Below, one piece after another: positions 43,412 to 53,073 of a stretch of DNA of 64,000 bases; within the stretch, counting starts at the first letter, position 1, and every line of letters begins with the position of its first letter. The stretch is taken from assembly GCF_026625565.1 (NCBI RefSeq), contig NZ_CP112998.1, forward strand, positions 4,900,501-4,964,500, read 5' to 3'. The stretch comes from Dyadobacter pollutisoli. Lineage in GTDB: Bacteria > Bacteroidota > Bacteroidia > Cytophagales > Spirosomataceae. The translations under genes were made by a program, and so were the position numbers. The notes below the pieces were generated by a model. It was not told where the DNA came from. It ran no database searches and saw only the letters and a program-made list of their open reading frames with translations.

Positions 43412-46216
43412 TTACTTTTTCTCGCTTCCGCCCAATGGTGCAGGAGCACCGGCAGCAGGAGCGCCTTTTTTAGCTTTGGCAAAATCCCCGGCCTTCACGA
43501 TCACCAGCTTGTTGTAATCAATGTATTTGTTGAATGCAGCTTTAATCTGTTCCGGCGTCAGCGACTCGATTTTTTTCTCAAAATCTGCATCCCATTGCAT
43601 AGTACGGTTCAGGTAAAGATTGTTCGTCAATGTAGTGGCCAGGGAAGCATCCTGAGATCTTGCAACCTGTCGCGACTGCAGGTATCCCGATTTAGCAGCC
43701 GCTAATTCTTCGGCCGTAAATCCTTCCTTCAGTGCTTTGTCAATCTCCTCTTTAAATGCTGCTTCCAGTTTTTCTGCATTTTGTGGTGCATAAATAGCGT
43801 ATGACATGAATGTGCCGTTTTTATCCAGCGAGCTCGCCGAGAACTGAGAACCTACGCCGTAGCTCAATCCTTCTTTCTGACGGATCCTGGTCGCCAACCG
43901 CGAGTTCAGGAACCCTCCGCCGAGCATATAGTTGCCCATGATCAGCGCAGGATAATCTGGATCAGTGTCCTGCAATGGCATCCCCAGGCCTGCTACAAAC
44001 ATTGCATTAGCCTTGTCAGGTGTCTCAAGCGATTTATTCTCCGCTTTCACAGGCTGGTATGGCGACGCAATTCTCGTGAATGGCTTAGCGCTTTTCCAGG
44101 TACCAAATTCGTCATTCAGTAATTTCTGAATTTGCGCTTTGTCAAAATCTCCTACGACTGTCGCCGACGCATTGTTCGCTCCATAAAAATCTTTATGGAA
44201 CTCCTTGATCTGCGCAATGGTAGTAGCCTTTATATTCTCCACATCTTCATCGAATGTTCCCACATAACGGATGTCGCTCTTTGGATATGGCGTAACCATA
44301 CGACGGTACTGGTTGAAAGCAATAGCCTGTGGTTCACTTCTCTGCGACTCAATTCCCGCCAATTCCTCCTGTTTCAGTTTTTCAAATTCATTTTCATCAA
44401 ATGAAGGTGTCTTCAATACTTCTGCGACAAGCTTTACAACGGCAGGAAGGTTTTCTTTGGTCGTTTCAATGTTCGCACCGGCCGTATTATTGGCCCCGAA
44501 GAAACTAACCCTTGCTTTCAGTTTGTCGAACTCATCTTTCAGCTGCTGACGGGTCTTGGTCTTAGTACCTTTATCCAGCATGGAGCCTGTCAGGTCCGAG
44601 ATAATCGCTTTATTCATGAGGCTTTTCTCGTCGCCGTACCGCAATGTGATTTTCGCAGCTACCACATTACCTCTGGTTGTTTTGGGCAACAATGCAGTTT
44701 CAATTGAATTCGCTTTTTCAATGCGCGTAGTGCGGCTTTCCACATTCAGCGGCGACGGATCAAATGCCTCTCCTTCCGCTACCACCGCTTCTCCCTTGTA
44801 ATTTTTCACGAGGTCTTCTATCTTCGGCGCCTCCGGGATCTCAGCCCGCACCGGATTTGGATCCGGAACGAATGTTCCTAATGTCCGGTTTGATGGTTTG
44901 AAGTAATGCTGGCCAACTTTGTAAACGTCGTCCACGGTCACTTTGCGAATGTTGTCACGGAAAAGGAAAGCCAGGCGCCAGTCACCTGTCGCGATCGCTT
45001 CGCTGATACTTAGTCCCACGCGCTCCGCGTTACGGAATTCCAGGTCCCAGTTTTTCAGGATCGTTGTTTTGGCCCTTTCTACATCTTCCGCTGATGGTTT
45101 CAGGATTGCTACCGAGTCAAGCGTGGCTACAAAAGCCTTTTTTGCCTCATCCAATGACTTTTCTTTCAATACCTCCGCCGCGAACAATACAAAACCAGGG
45201 TCGTATAATTGGAAGCTGGCCCCGAACTGCGAAGAAGCCTTTTTGGTATTGACCATATTTTTGTACAACCGACCATTCGGTTCCGCCGTCAGTAACTCAG
45301 TAAGAACCTCCATTGCCGGATATTCCGCATGTGAGCCGGGCATAATGTGGTACAGGCCTATCAGCATTTGTACGTCACCTGTCCTTTTCAATTCTACAAA
45401 ACGCTCTCCGTCCTGCGTTGGCTCTACAGTGTAGGACTTAGGCAGCACACGGGTAGGTTTGGGTATTTTACCAAAGTATTCATTGATCATTGCCAGCACT
45501 TTAGGCTCATCAATTTTCCCTGCCACTGTCAAAACAGCATTATCGGGCTGATAGAATTTTTTATAAAAAGCCTGTAAATTATCAATAGGTACCCTTTCAA
45601 TGTCAGACCGGTTTCCAATGGTGGACTTCCCGTAATTATGCCAAAGAAATGCGCCAGAAATCACACGCTCCATCAGTACCCGGAAAGGGCTGTTCTCTCC
45701 CGATTCAAACTCATTACGTACCACACTGAACTCACTATCGAGGTCTTTCTTTGCAATAAACGAGTTGATCATCCTGTCGGATTCCAGGTCAAGTGCCCAT
45801 TTCAGGTTCTCGTCAGTTGCAGAAAAAGTCTCAAAATAATTGGTACGGTCATACCAGGTGGTGCCGTTCGGCCGCGTGCCGTGCGATGTCAGCTCCTGAG
45901 GAATATTGGGGTGCTTTGGCGTCCCTTTAAAAACCATATGTTCCAATAAATGGGCCATACCCGTTTCGCCGTAACCTTCATGACGTGAACCTACCAGGTA
46001 AGTCATATTCACGGTAATCGTAGGTTTGGAAGGGTCGGGAAACATCAGCACTTTTAAGCCATTTTCCAGATTATACTCCGTAATCCCCTCCACCGAAGTT
46101 ACCTTCGTCACACCTTTGGGCAAGTCCTGGGCAAACACCGGAACTGTTAACACGGAAGTTAGCAGCAATCCAAAAATGTTCGCGCTCCGAAACAAATTGG
46201 TTCTTTTAGATTTCAT
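43412..46216 (-). CDS. M16 family zinc peptidase (pitrilysin-like, two-domain)
   Basis: Exported zinc metallopeptidase. The 934-residue protein holds two M16 repeats. The first has the inverted zinc motif in MAHLLEHMVFKG (HxxEH) and the downstream Glu ligand in VVRNEFESGENSP; the second repeat (from about residue 500) lacks HxxEH, as in the usual active-inactive pair. It has a signal peptide (ends VPVFAQ) and a Pro/Ala/Gly-rich C-terminus. I use ATG 46216; ATG 46222 is equally possible, and the frame to 46285 is not supported. The target peptides are unknown. Confidence 0.92.
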   Translation of the reverse strand: MKSKRTNLFRSANIFGLLLTSVLTVPVFAQDLPKGVTKVTSVEGITEYNLENGLKVLMFPDPSKPTITVNMTYLVGSRHEGYGETGMAHLLEHMVFKGTPKHPNIPQELTSHGTRPNGTTWYDRTNYFETFSATDENLKWALDLESDRMINSFIAKKDLDSEFSVVRNEFESGENSPFRVLMERVISGAFLWHNYGKSTIGNRSDIERVPIDNLQAFYKKFYQPDNAVLTVAGKIDEPKVLAMINEYFGKIPKPTRVLPKSYTVEPTQDGERFVELKRTGDVQMLIGLYHIMPGSHAEYPAMEVLTELLTAEPNGRLYKNMVNTKKASSQFGASFQLYDPGFVLFAAEVLKEKSLDEAKKAFVATLDSVAILKPSAEDVERAKTTILKNWDLEFRNAERVGLSISEAIATGDWRLAFLFRDNIRKVTVDDVYKVGQHYFKPSNRTLGTFVPDPNPVRAEIPEAPKIEDLVKNYKGEAVVAEGEAFDPSPLNVESRTTRIEKANSIETALLPKTTRGNVVAAKITLRYGDEKSLMNKAIISDLTGSMLDKGTKTKTRQQLKDEFDKLKARVSFFGANNTAGANIETTKENLPAVVKLVAEVLKTPSFDENEFEKLKQEELAGIESQRSEPQAIAFNQYRRMVTPYPKSDIRYVGTFDEDVENIKATTIAQIKEFHKDFYGANNASATVVGDFDKAQIQKLLNDEFGTWKSAKPFTRIASPYQPVKAENKSLETPDKANAMFVAGLGMPLQDTDPDYPALIMGNYMLGGGFLNSRLATRIRQKEGLSYGVGSQFSASSLDKNGTFMSYAIYAPQNAEKLEAAFKEEIDKALKEGFTAEELAAAKSGYLQSRQVARSQDASLATTLTNNLYLNRTMQWDADFEKKIESLTPEQIKAAFNKYIDYNKLVIVKAGDFAKAKKGAPAAGAPAPLGGSEKK

Positions 46217-46420
46217 GACCATACTAAAATGCATTAGTTTAGATTTATAACCCTTGAAAATAATGTAGATTATCAAATGAAGCAATGACTTAGGGACAAA
46301 TGGTAAAATAAAAGTAATTGCAACATTTTGTGTACCTTTTCAGGTATAGGTTTTGCAGCAGTCAGGTATATTTCAGCAATACGCAGGAATTCTTGACGAC
46401 GATTCGCAGTTTTAGTAAAT

Positions 46421-46831
46421 ATGACACCCGTTAAAGCAATGACTTTCAGTAAAAACACAGGCGCTTTTGCCGCCATCCTCCTGATCTGTATGCTTCTTGG
46501 CTGTGCCGGAGGCATCCCGATCTCCACAAGCACCAAATACCCCATTGAACTGCTTTACGACAACCAGCCATTGGAACGCCCCTATTCTGAAATCGGATTG
46601 GTGGAAATTAGCAGCGAGGATTCTCTTACTGCCCGCCAGACGCAGGATAAAAGAATGATGTACCGTGGGAATGATGCTAAAACAAAAGAACTTTTAACCG
46701 CCCGGTTGGTAATAAAAGCGCAAAAGATAGGCGCAGACGCTATTATTAATGTCAAATACAAGTACTACACCAGCGTCAAAAGTGAGGGATATATGTTGAG
46801 CGGGCTGGCGGTGAGATACCGGGGAGAGTAA
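46421..46831 (+). CDS. Small lipoprotein, YbjQ-like C-terminal part
   Basis: A 136-residue probable lipoprotein: signal with lipobox LLGC (AAILLICMLLGCAGG). The mature part contains ELLTARLVIKAQKIGADAIINVKYKYYTS, which resembles the 'A..lGAnAVigvry.y' core of YbjQ/heavy-metal-binding-type domains that assemble as pentamers. Function unknown. ATG 46421 is used; 46439 is also possible. A thioesterase gene follows after 29 bases. Confidence 0.65.
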   Translation: MTPVKAMTFSKNTGAFAAILLICMLLGCAGGIPISTSTKYPIELLYDNQPLERPYSEIGLVEISSEDSLTARQTQDKRMMYRGNDAKTKELLTARLVIKAQKIGADAIINVKYKYYTSVKSEGYMLSGLAVRYRGE

Positions 46832-46860
46832 CACTTCTAACAAACAAAAATTAAAAAACC

Positions 46861-47388
46861 ATGCTTTTTACTGCTGACCTATCTGACATGCCGGTTGAGG
46901 CCGAGTCGCGGGTTATTATCCGGTTCCAGGATTGCGATCCATTGATGCATTTAAATAATTCAAAATATTTCGAATACTTTTTCAATGCCCGGGAGGATCA
47001 GGTTTCTAAGCTTTATGGTTTCAGTTTTGAAGCAATGTTCCGTGAGCTGCGCACCAGCTGGGTTGTGTACCAGCACCAGATCGCATACGTACGCCCGGCG
47101 CTTATCAGCGAATGGGTAAGGATCACTTCCAGGGTGATCTATTACAATGAAGATACGATGGTGACCGAATATTTCATGACCAATGATCACCGGAATGAAT
47201 TGAAAACCATGCTTTGGACAACTTCAAAGCACATTAGCATTACTACCGGCAAGCGCGTTCCCCATCCGAAGGAAGTGATGGATTATCTGGCCGCAACTTG
47301 CGTACCTAACATTGAATTTCCTAATCTGCAATTCAATGACCGCATTCATACCATTAAGCATGGGCTGTCTGAAGGTACTAACGTGTAG
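46861..47388 (+). CDS. Acyl-CoA thioesterase (4HBT/hotdog family)
   Basis: Hydrolyses acyl-CoA thioesters. A 175-residue hotdog-fold protein of the YbgC/FadM type with catalytic Asp in RFQDCDPLMHLNNSKYFEYF (D-x-D-P-x-x-H-x-N-N) and a strand WVVYQHQIAYVRPALISEWV. Substrate is unknown. Its end overlaps the tamB end by 11 bases (convergent). Confidence 0.85.
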   Translation: MLFTADLSDMPVEAESRVIIRFQDCDPLMHLNNSKYFEYFFNAREDQVSKLYGFSFEAMFRELRTSWVVYQHQIAYVRPALISEWVRITSRVIYYNEDTMVTEYFMTNDHRNELKTMLWTTSKHISITTGKRVPHPKEVMDYLAATCVPNIEFPNLQFNDRIHTIKHGLSEGTNV

Positions 47389-50300
47389 ATTGCTTTTCTG
47401 AGAGTAGTTTTTTGCCACTCGTCGTATCCTGGCGGGTGGAGTCAACCGGGATAAGGTACGGGATTTTCACGACTGGTTTTGGCATTGGCGTAAACCGGTT
47501 GAAACTGTGGGTAAACTGCATACTCACACCGCCAGTAGTAAAAGTGCTGGGATATAACCCATTCTGGATGTTACGGTTATAAGCCTTGACCCTCACTGAA
47601 CCATTGGGATTGAGCCAATACTCGAGCGTCCATTCCCCGAGAAGACTTGCGGCATCGTACTGCGTAGCGCCAGTCTGGCTTTGTGTGCCGGACGTGAAAC
47701 GTCCATCCCTGGTCACCCGGAAACGGTCATTCAGAAAACGGTATGAGAACCTGAGCTGCAAGTTGTTCAATGCATTCTGATCCAGAGAAAGACCGGACAC
47801 ACCTACTTCCAGATTTTCATTGATCCCCGAAGCCCACCGGCTGATCTGGTTCGAAACCAGTTCGCTGATACTGCTGCCCAGGAAATTCTGGCTTCCTACC
47901 GTCGCCAAACTGGTCTCGGGGAGTAATTGATTCACGACGAGCAAACTGCTCACCTGGCGGCTCAGCTCCTGCTCATCCGATTTCAGTTTGTTCTGAAAAG
48001 CCTCCAGCTGACCACGGTATGCACTCAATGAAGGATTATCCAGAATTTTAAGATCATAGCGTATCAGCGGCGACATCAGCCGCTCGGACAGCCCTATCGT
48101 CACTTCCACAGGATATCTCCGCGACAATGCGTCCCCGCCAGCGCTACCAAGATTACTGGTGTTCGGCAACACGCCGGCCAGCGATACCATTTGTGTATAC
48201 CCTGCTTTCACGTCCAGCTGCGCACCGTAAGGATCGCCGGACCAAACGATGCGACTGCCGGGTTTAATGTTGAATTTCTTGTTAATGATATTTTGAAGGG
48301 TAAAATTGTACTCCCCTCTTTCAATTTCGTAGGTACCGGCCATCGTGAAATCGCCTTTGGTATCAATGTTGAGGTTCAAACGCCCGCTTCCGTTTCCTCT
48401 GATAATGTCGCCAGTTTGTCTATCGAAAATAATTTCACAAGTCGCGTCCGGCGTCAGGTTGAAATTGAAATCCATTTTGATGCTGCTCGCCAGCTGGCTG
48501 CGGTTCAGTGAATCCGTTGAACTCATAGTCGTGCTATCGACCGGCGCCATTTTACTCACAAACTGAATGTAATCCTGCGTCGCAACCTCAGTCGCTCCAT
48601 CCAGGGGAATATGAATCCTCGTGCCTTTGTTACTGGTTACATTGGCTTCGATGTTAAGATTATCAATCGGTCCGAAAACAGCGACAGGCCCGGTAACATA
48701 AGCCGTACCGTAAAAGGTAGTATTGTCTCTTGCCGTGGTATTCAGGATTTTAAAATTGTGCAGGTCCGCATTGAAACCCAGCGAAAAGTATTTGAAGCCA
48801 TCATGAAAAACACCTCCTCGCACCGTTGCTGTATTACCATCAGCATCAGTCACCAGGATATTGTTCGCAGTAATTTCACTTTCCGTAAAATTGACCCTGT
48901 CGCTGAATGTGAATACAGATTGCAGATAATCGAATTTCATCCTTCCTTTCTCCACCATTAATGACCCTTCCAGCACCGGCGCGTTCACCACACCTTTGAT
49001 GAGCACCGTACCCTGCGCAGTTCCGCCGACGTCAGAAATCAGCCCCTCTGCAAATGGTTCGAGTGCTTTGAAATCCATCTGATTAAAAATCGCGCGAAGG
49101 TTCAAAGTATTTGTTTTCAGTTTCGGACGATAGGATCCCGTCAGATTAAAGACGCGCCTGGCATTTTTGTTAAGCTGGGCGTCAATTTCAAGCTCACTGG
49201 TAACCTGGTCCCAGTCTCCGGTCCCCGACAGGTTTCCAAACTCATACTTGCCGTAGCCTAAGCTTTCTATATTGAAATTCGCATCCAGTACCACACTTTT
49301 ATAAATGTCCTTCATCTTTGCTGAGCCATCCATAATACCGGCCAGCTTCGTGTTTAGTACCGGGTTAAGGCTACCCAATTTAAAATTCCTGATATCCAGC
49401 AACAAGCTCTTATCCGGGTCATCCGAAGCCATACCACTCAGGAAAATACGCTGCTTTCCACTGACCAGCCCCACATTCGACATGGTAATGTTCTTGCCGA
49501 CAATAGATATCAGGCTTTCGGACGGCACGTTCCATTCCTCGTCCAGCAAATTCAGTTTTGAGTTTTTAAAGCCAATGTCCAGCCCGGCAGGCAAGAACCG
49601 GATCTCTCCTGCCAGGTTCGCCATATTAGTACTTTTGACCTGATGCACAGCACCGTTAAAATCAATGTGGTCCACGTCCCACGTACCTTCCAATTCGAGT
49701 TTTTCAGTCGGTACCAGCACACTCATTTGCTGCTGATCAGAAGTGACCAATATCGACGCCAGTACTTCGGCACTGTTGACAAATTTTGAAGTCGTCACAT
49801 CCACCTCAGAGTTGACAAACTGATTGGTACCATAGCGCACCGTGTCGGAAATCGCATTTAAAGTCAAAAATGCGGTATTGTCCATTTTAAAAACACCCTC
49901 AGCGCGGGCGCCTCTGGACACGTAAATATCCGGGCTCAGGAACGCGAGAAATCGGGACAGATTCCTCGTCTGAACTTCATAGTCAATCTGATATCGGTTT
50001 TGAATCGACTGTATCGGCTTTTTGGCATAATACTCAGTACGGTTCGCAGCATTCTCGAAGAAATACAGCTTATACTCTTCCAGTACGCGACTGACATCTT
50101 TCCAGGTTTGGGTCGGGAGAAAGTTACCTTCCAACTTTGCGGACAAAAACTCACTTTCAAGATGCAGACTACGCCTGTCCAGCTGCTGCCTTGACGAAAA
50201 CACCAGCGTATCAATGACCAGGTTACGTTCTTTATTAGTCATCAACAGGTAGGTATTCAACAACTTGGCATCGCCCGTCAGCTCATCGACCGTGTTTCCG

Positions 50301-51979
50301 GTCACATTCACATTCAATTGGGTCCGCAGTGTGATCTGGTCTTCGGTATAGCCAAGCTCTTTCAAGTTTGCCTTTTCAATGACCCCCTGAAGATCAAATG
50401 AATTTTTAGGCTTGGAAAGGTCAAATTCTCCTTCCAGATCTACCACAAAATTGCTGTCCCTCGTGCTAACATGCCCATTGAAATACTGATTTTGTAAATT
50501 GCCTTTCAGCCGGATATTACGATAATCGTAGTGTCGGAAACCTATTTTACCAACCAGCGCATTCAAATCAGTGGAAGCATATTGGAGCTCTAAACCCTTC
50601 CCGTATATTTTTCCGTCAAAATCAAGCTGTTGCCATGTTTCTTCATTATCAATAAGCTTACCCAGTTCAAATGCAGATGTTTTGACCTCGCCGGAATAGG
50701 TTGTCGTTTTCTGGTCCGCGATATGAAAAACAAGGTCGCCAGCCAGCTCTCCCAGCGCCGAAGACGCGGAAGCATTCACAGCAAAATCCTCCAACGTTCC
50801 CTTGAATGTACCATCCAGCAATGTCAGCCCGAATTTTTGCATGGTCGGATGCATGTCCCATTCAGGATAGTATTGAACAATGTCGGCCGGATCGACCCTG
50901 GACAATGATAGACTGATATCCATTTGAACGCCTTCAATGGTCGGCAAGCCTTTGAAACCAATATTTCCAACCAGCCTGCTTCCTTTTCCAAAATGCAGGT
51001 CCGTATTGGAAAGCATAAAATCGTCCACCTTACCATTAAAATCACCCGAAATCCGCCAGGTTTCATGCAGCCTGTCGACATAGCCGGAGAATAACCCAAG
51101 ATCCCTCGAATCCACATGACTACCGACCAAATGTCCTTTCATCCGGATCTTATGGTTAAAATCACCCAGCTCGCCGGAACGGTTGTAATAGAAAATGACT
51201 TCGTCTTTCAGGTGGGAATTCCCGATCCTGGCGTCCAGTTCTTTCAGCTCCATCTTTTTTTGACAGAACAAAAACCGGGTATCCAGGTCGTGCATGTTCA
51301 GGCCTGTTTGCTTATCTACCGTTTTCAGGTTTTTGGCTAAAAAAGAAATGGTATCTCCCTGAACCAGGAAATTTTTCAGATCGCCATACAGCTTGTTCAG
51401 TTCAAAATGGGAATAGTCGAAAACCCTGGCACCTTTGTCTCTTGCCCGACGCGGATCATCGTACCGGAATGTGCCGTCAATGACTTTTGATTTCCCAATG
51501 ATAAACGGCGTATTGTTTTCAGGCGCATTGGCCGGTCGGGGAATTGTGGGCCTGGTAAGCTCGTTGATCTTTTCAATAAAACCATCGATGTTCAGCGATC
51601 CGGACTCGGGAATGACCACCAGGTGTACATTAGGCTGGAAAATATTTACTTCGTCGAGGTATATTTCCTTTGAAGAATTCTCAATGATGTTGTTGACATT
51701 CAAATTCACATCGATCCTGCCAACGTCGATCATGTCTTTTCTGCTGGTATCCTTCACGGAAATTCCTTCCAACGAAACGACATCGAACCACTTGATATTG
51801 ACTTTTTGAATGGTAATGGGATAACCCAGCTTTCCTGAAATGTTGCTGGTAGCGAGGCGGACGGCCCAGGTCTGGACTGAAGGAAGTTGCAGCGCAATGG
51901 TGGCGATCCCAAGCGCAAGCAGCGCGAAGATAATAACCACAATCAGACCATTGCCAAACGCCTTCAGGAATTTTAACAT
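47378..51979 (-). CDS. tamB: Translocation/assembly module protein TamB
   Basis: Large inner-membrane-anchored protein that spans the periplasm and links to outer-membrane assembly or phospholipid transport (TamB/AsmA-like). 1533 residues: one N-terminal membrane segment (about residues 8-30), then AsmA-like repeated beta-strands forming a hydrophobic groove, and a C-terminal DUF490/TamB domain around residues 1100-1450. No TamA is adjacent. Divergent from tsaD with 68 bases between starts. Confidence 0.93.
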   Translation of the reverse strand: MLKFLKAFGNGLIVVIIFALLALGIATIALQLPSVQTWAVRLATSNISGKLGYPITIQKVNIKWFDVVSLEGISVKDTSRKDMIDVGRIDVNLNVNNIIENSSKEIYLDEVNIFQPNVHLVVIPESGSLNIDGFIEKINELTRPTIPRPANAPENNTPFIIGKSKVIDGTFRYDDPRRARDKGARVFDYSHFELNKLYGDLKNFLVQGDTISFLAKNLKTVDKQTGLNMHDLDTRFLFCQKKMELKELDARIGNSHLKDEVIFYYNRSGELGDFNHKIRMKGHLVGSHVDSRDLGLFSGYVDRLHETWRISGDFNGKVDDFMLSNTDLHFGKGSRLVGNIGFKGLPTIEGVQMDISLSLSRVDPADIVQYYPEWDMHPTMQKFGLTLLDGTFKGTLEDFAVNASASSALGELAGDLVFHIADQKTTTYSGEVKTSAFELGKLIDNEETWQQLDFDGKIYGKGLELQYASTDLNALVGKIGFRHYDYRNIRLKGNLQNQYFNGHVSTRDSNFVVDLEGEFDLSKPKNSFDLQGVIEKANLKELGYTEDQITLRTQLNVNVTGNTVDELTGDAKLLNTYLLMTNKERNLVIDTLVFSSRQQLDRRSLHLESEFLSAKLEGNFLPTQTWKDVSRVLEEYKLYFFENAANRTEYYAKKPIQSIQNRYQIDYEVQTRNLSRFLAFLSPDIYVSRGARAEGVFKMDNTAFLTLNAISDTVRYGTNQFVNSEVDVTTSKFVNSAEVLASILVTSDQQQMSVLVPTEKLELEGTWDVDHIDFNGAVHQVKSTNMANLAGEIRFLPAGLDIGFKNSKLNLLDEEWNVPSESLISIVGKNITMSNVGLVSGKQRIFLSGMASDDPDKSLLLDIRNFKLGSLNPVLNTKLAGIMDGSAKMKDIYKSVVLDANFNIESLGYGKYEFGNLSGTGDWDQVTSELEIDAQLNKNARRVFNLTGSYRPKLKTNTLNLRAIFNQMDFKALEPFAEGLISDVGGTAQGTVLIKGVVNAPVLEGSLMVEKGRMKFDYLQSVFTFSDRVNFTESEITANNILVTDADGNTATVRGGVFHDGFKYFSLGFNADLHNFKILNTTARDNTTFYGTAYVTGPVAVFGPIDNLNIEANVTSNKGTRIHIPLDGATEVATQDYIQFVSKMAPVDSTTMSSTDSLNRSQLASSIKMDFNFNLTPDATCEIIFDRQTGDIIRGNGSGRLNLNIDTKGDFTMAGTYEIERGEYNFTLQNIINKKFNIKPGSRIVWSGDPYGAQLDVKAGYTQMVSLAGVLPNTSNLGSAGGDALSRRYPVEVTIGLSERLMSPLIRYDLKILDNPSLSAYRGQLEAFQNKLKSDEQELSRQVSSLLVVNQLLPETSLATVGSQNFLGSSISELVSNQISRWASGINENLEVGVSGLSLDQNALNNLQLRFSYRFLNDRFRVTRDGRFTSGTQSQTGATQYDAASLLGEWTLEYWLNPNGSVRVKAYNRNIQNGLYPSTFTTGGVSMQFTHSFNRFTPMPKPVVKIPYLIPVDSTRQDTTSGKKLLSEKQSTR

Positions 51980-52023
51980 ATATAGCTTCGCAGCGGGATA
52001 CTGCTTATCTTATTGTTAATGCT

Positions 52024-52031
52024 TAATTTTG
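52024..52031 (+). promoter_or_regulatory. -7 promoter box of tsaD
   Basis: TAATTTTG matches TAnnTTTG, 16 bases before the ATG at 52048, implying a very short leader. The -33 element is weak. Confidence 0.45.
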
Positions 52032-52047
52032 CGAATATTTCATCAAT

Positions 52048-53046
52048 ATGAACATTCTCGCCATTGAATCGTCTTGCGACGAAACCTCCGCAGCCGTAAT
52101 AACTAACGGGAAAATCCGCTCCAATGTTGTTGCTACGCAGCTCATTCACACACAATACGGCGGTGTTGTCCCTGAACTTGCCTCGCGGGCTCATCAACAA
52201 CATATTCTGCCGGTAGTAGATAAAGCATTGAATGATGCAAAAGTAACAAAAAAAGACCTGGAAGCCATTGCTTTTACCAAAGGACCGGGTTTATTGGGCG
52301 CTTTGCTGGTTGGCACGTCGTTTGCAAAGTCCATGGCGCTGGGGCTCGACATCCCTTTAATCGAGATCAATCACATGCAGGCCCACGTGCTTGCGCACTT
52401 CATCGACGATCCCAAGCCTGCGTTTCCATTCCTTTGTCTGACCGTAAGCGGCGGACACACACAGATCGTGAAAGTGACCAGCCCACTGGAAATGGAGATC
52501 ATCGGCGAAACGAGGGATGACGCGGTGGGAGAAGCGTTTGATAAAACGGCGAAGCTCATGGACTTACCCTACCCCGGCGGACCATTGATCGATAAATATG
52601 CAGCTCTGGGCAACCCTTCCGCTTATCCTTTTCCGCTGCCTGAGATGCCCGGACTTGATTTTTCTTTCAGTGGTATCAAAACTTCGTTTATGTATTTTTT
52701 ACAAAAACAGGTGAGGGAAAACCCGGATTTTATCGCTCAGAATAAGGAGGACATTTGTGCCAGCATTCAATACACTTTGGTTGATATTTTGTTAAAAAAA
52801 CTCAAAAAAGCATCCAGAGAAACCGGTATCAAAGAAATTGCAATCGCAGGCGGTGTTTCCGCTAACTCAGGATTACGCAAATCAATTATAGAATTAGGCG
52901 AAAAACTGGATTGGAAAGTGTACATTCCTGCCTTTGAATATTGCACAGACAATGCTGCAATGATCGCCATTGCAGCACATTACAAATTTTTAGCAAACGA
53001 TTTTTGTGATCAAACCGTAAGTCCGCTGGCCAGAATGGAATTTTAA
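52048..53046 (+). CDS. tsaD: tRNA threonylcarbamoyladenosine synthase TsaD
   Basis: Transfers threonylcarbamoyl to A37 of ANN-decoding tRNAs with TsaB and TsaE. 332 residues: AIESSCDETSAAVI, the metal-binding HMQAH motif in EINHMQAHVLAHF, SGGHTQIVKV, and the C-terminal NAAMIAIAAHYKF. First gene of a plus-strand run to 56839; the next gene starts 27 bases later. Confidence 0.97.
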   Translation: MNILAIESSCDETSAAVITNGKIRSNVVATQLIHTQYGGVVPELASRAHQQHILPVVDKALNDAKVTKKDLEAIAFTKGPGLLGALLVGTSFAKSMALGLDIPLIEINHMQAHVLAHFIDDPKPAFPFLCLTVSGGHTQIVKVTSPLEMEIIGETRDDAVGEAFDKTAKLMDLPYPGGPLIDKYAALGNPSAYPFPLPEMPGLDFSFSGIKTSFMYFLQKQVRENPDFIAQNKEDICASIQYTLVDILLKKLKKASRETGIKEIAIAGGVSANSGLRKSIIELGEKLDWKVYIPAFEYCTDNAAMIAIAAHYKFLANDFCDQTVSPLARMEF

Positions 53047-53073
53047 AAGGTATTCACAATATTACCGCCGCGC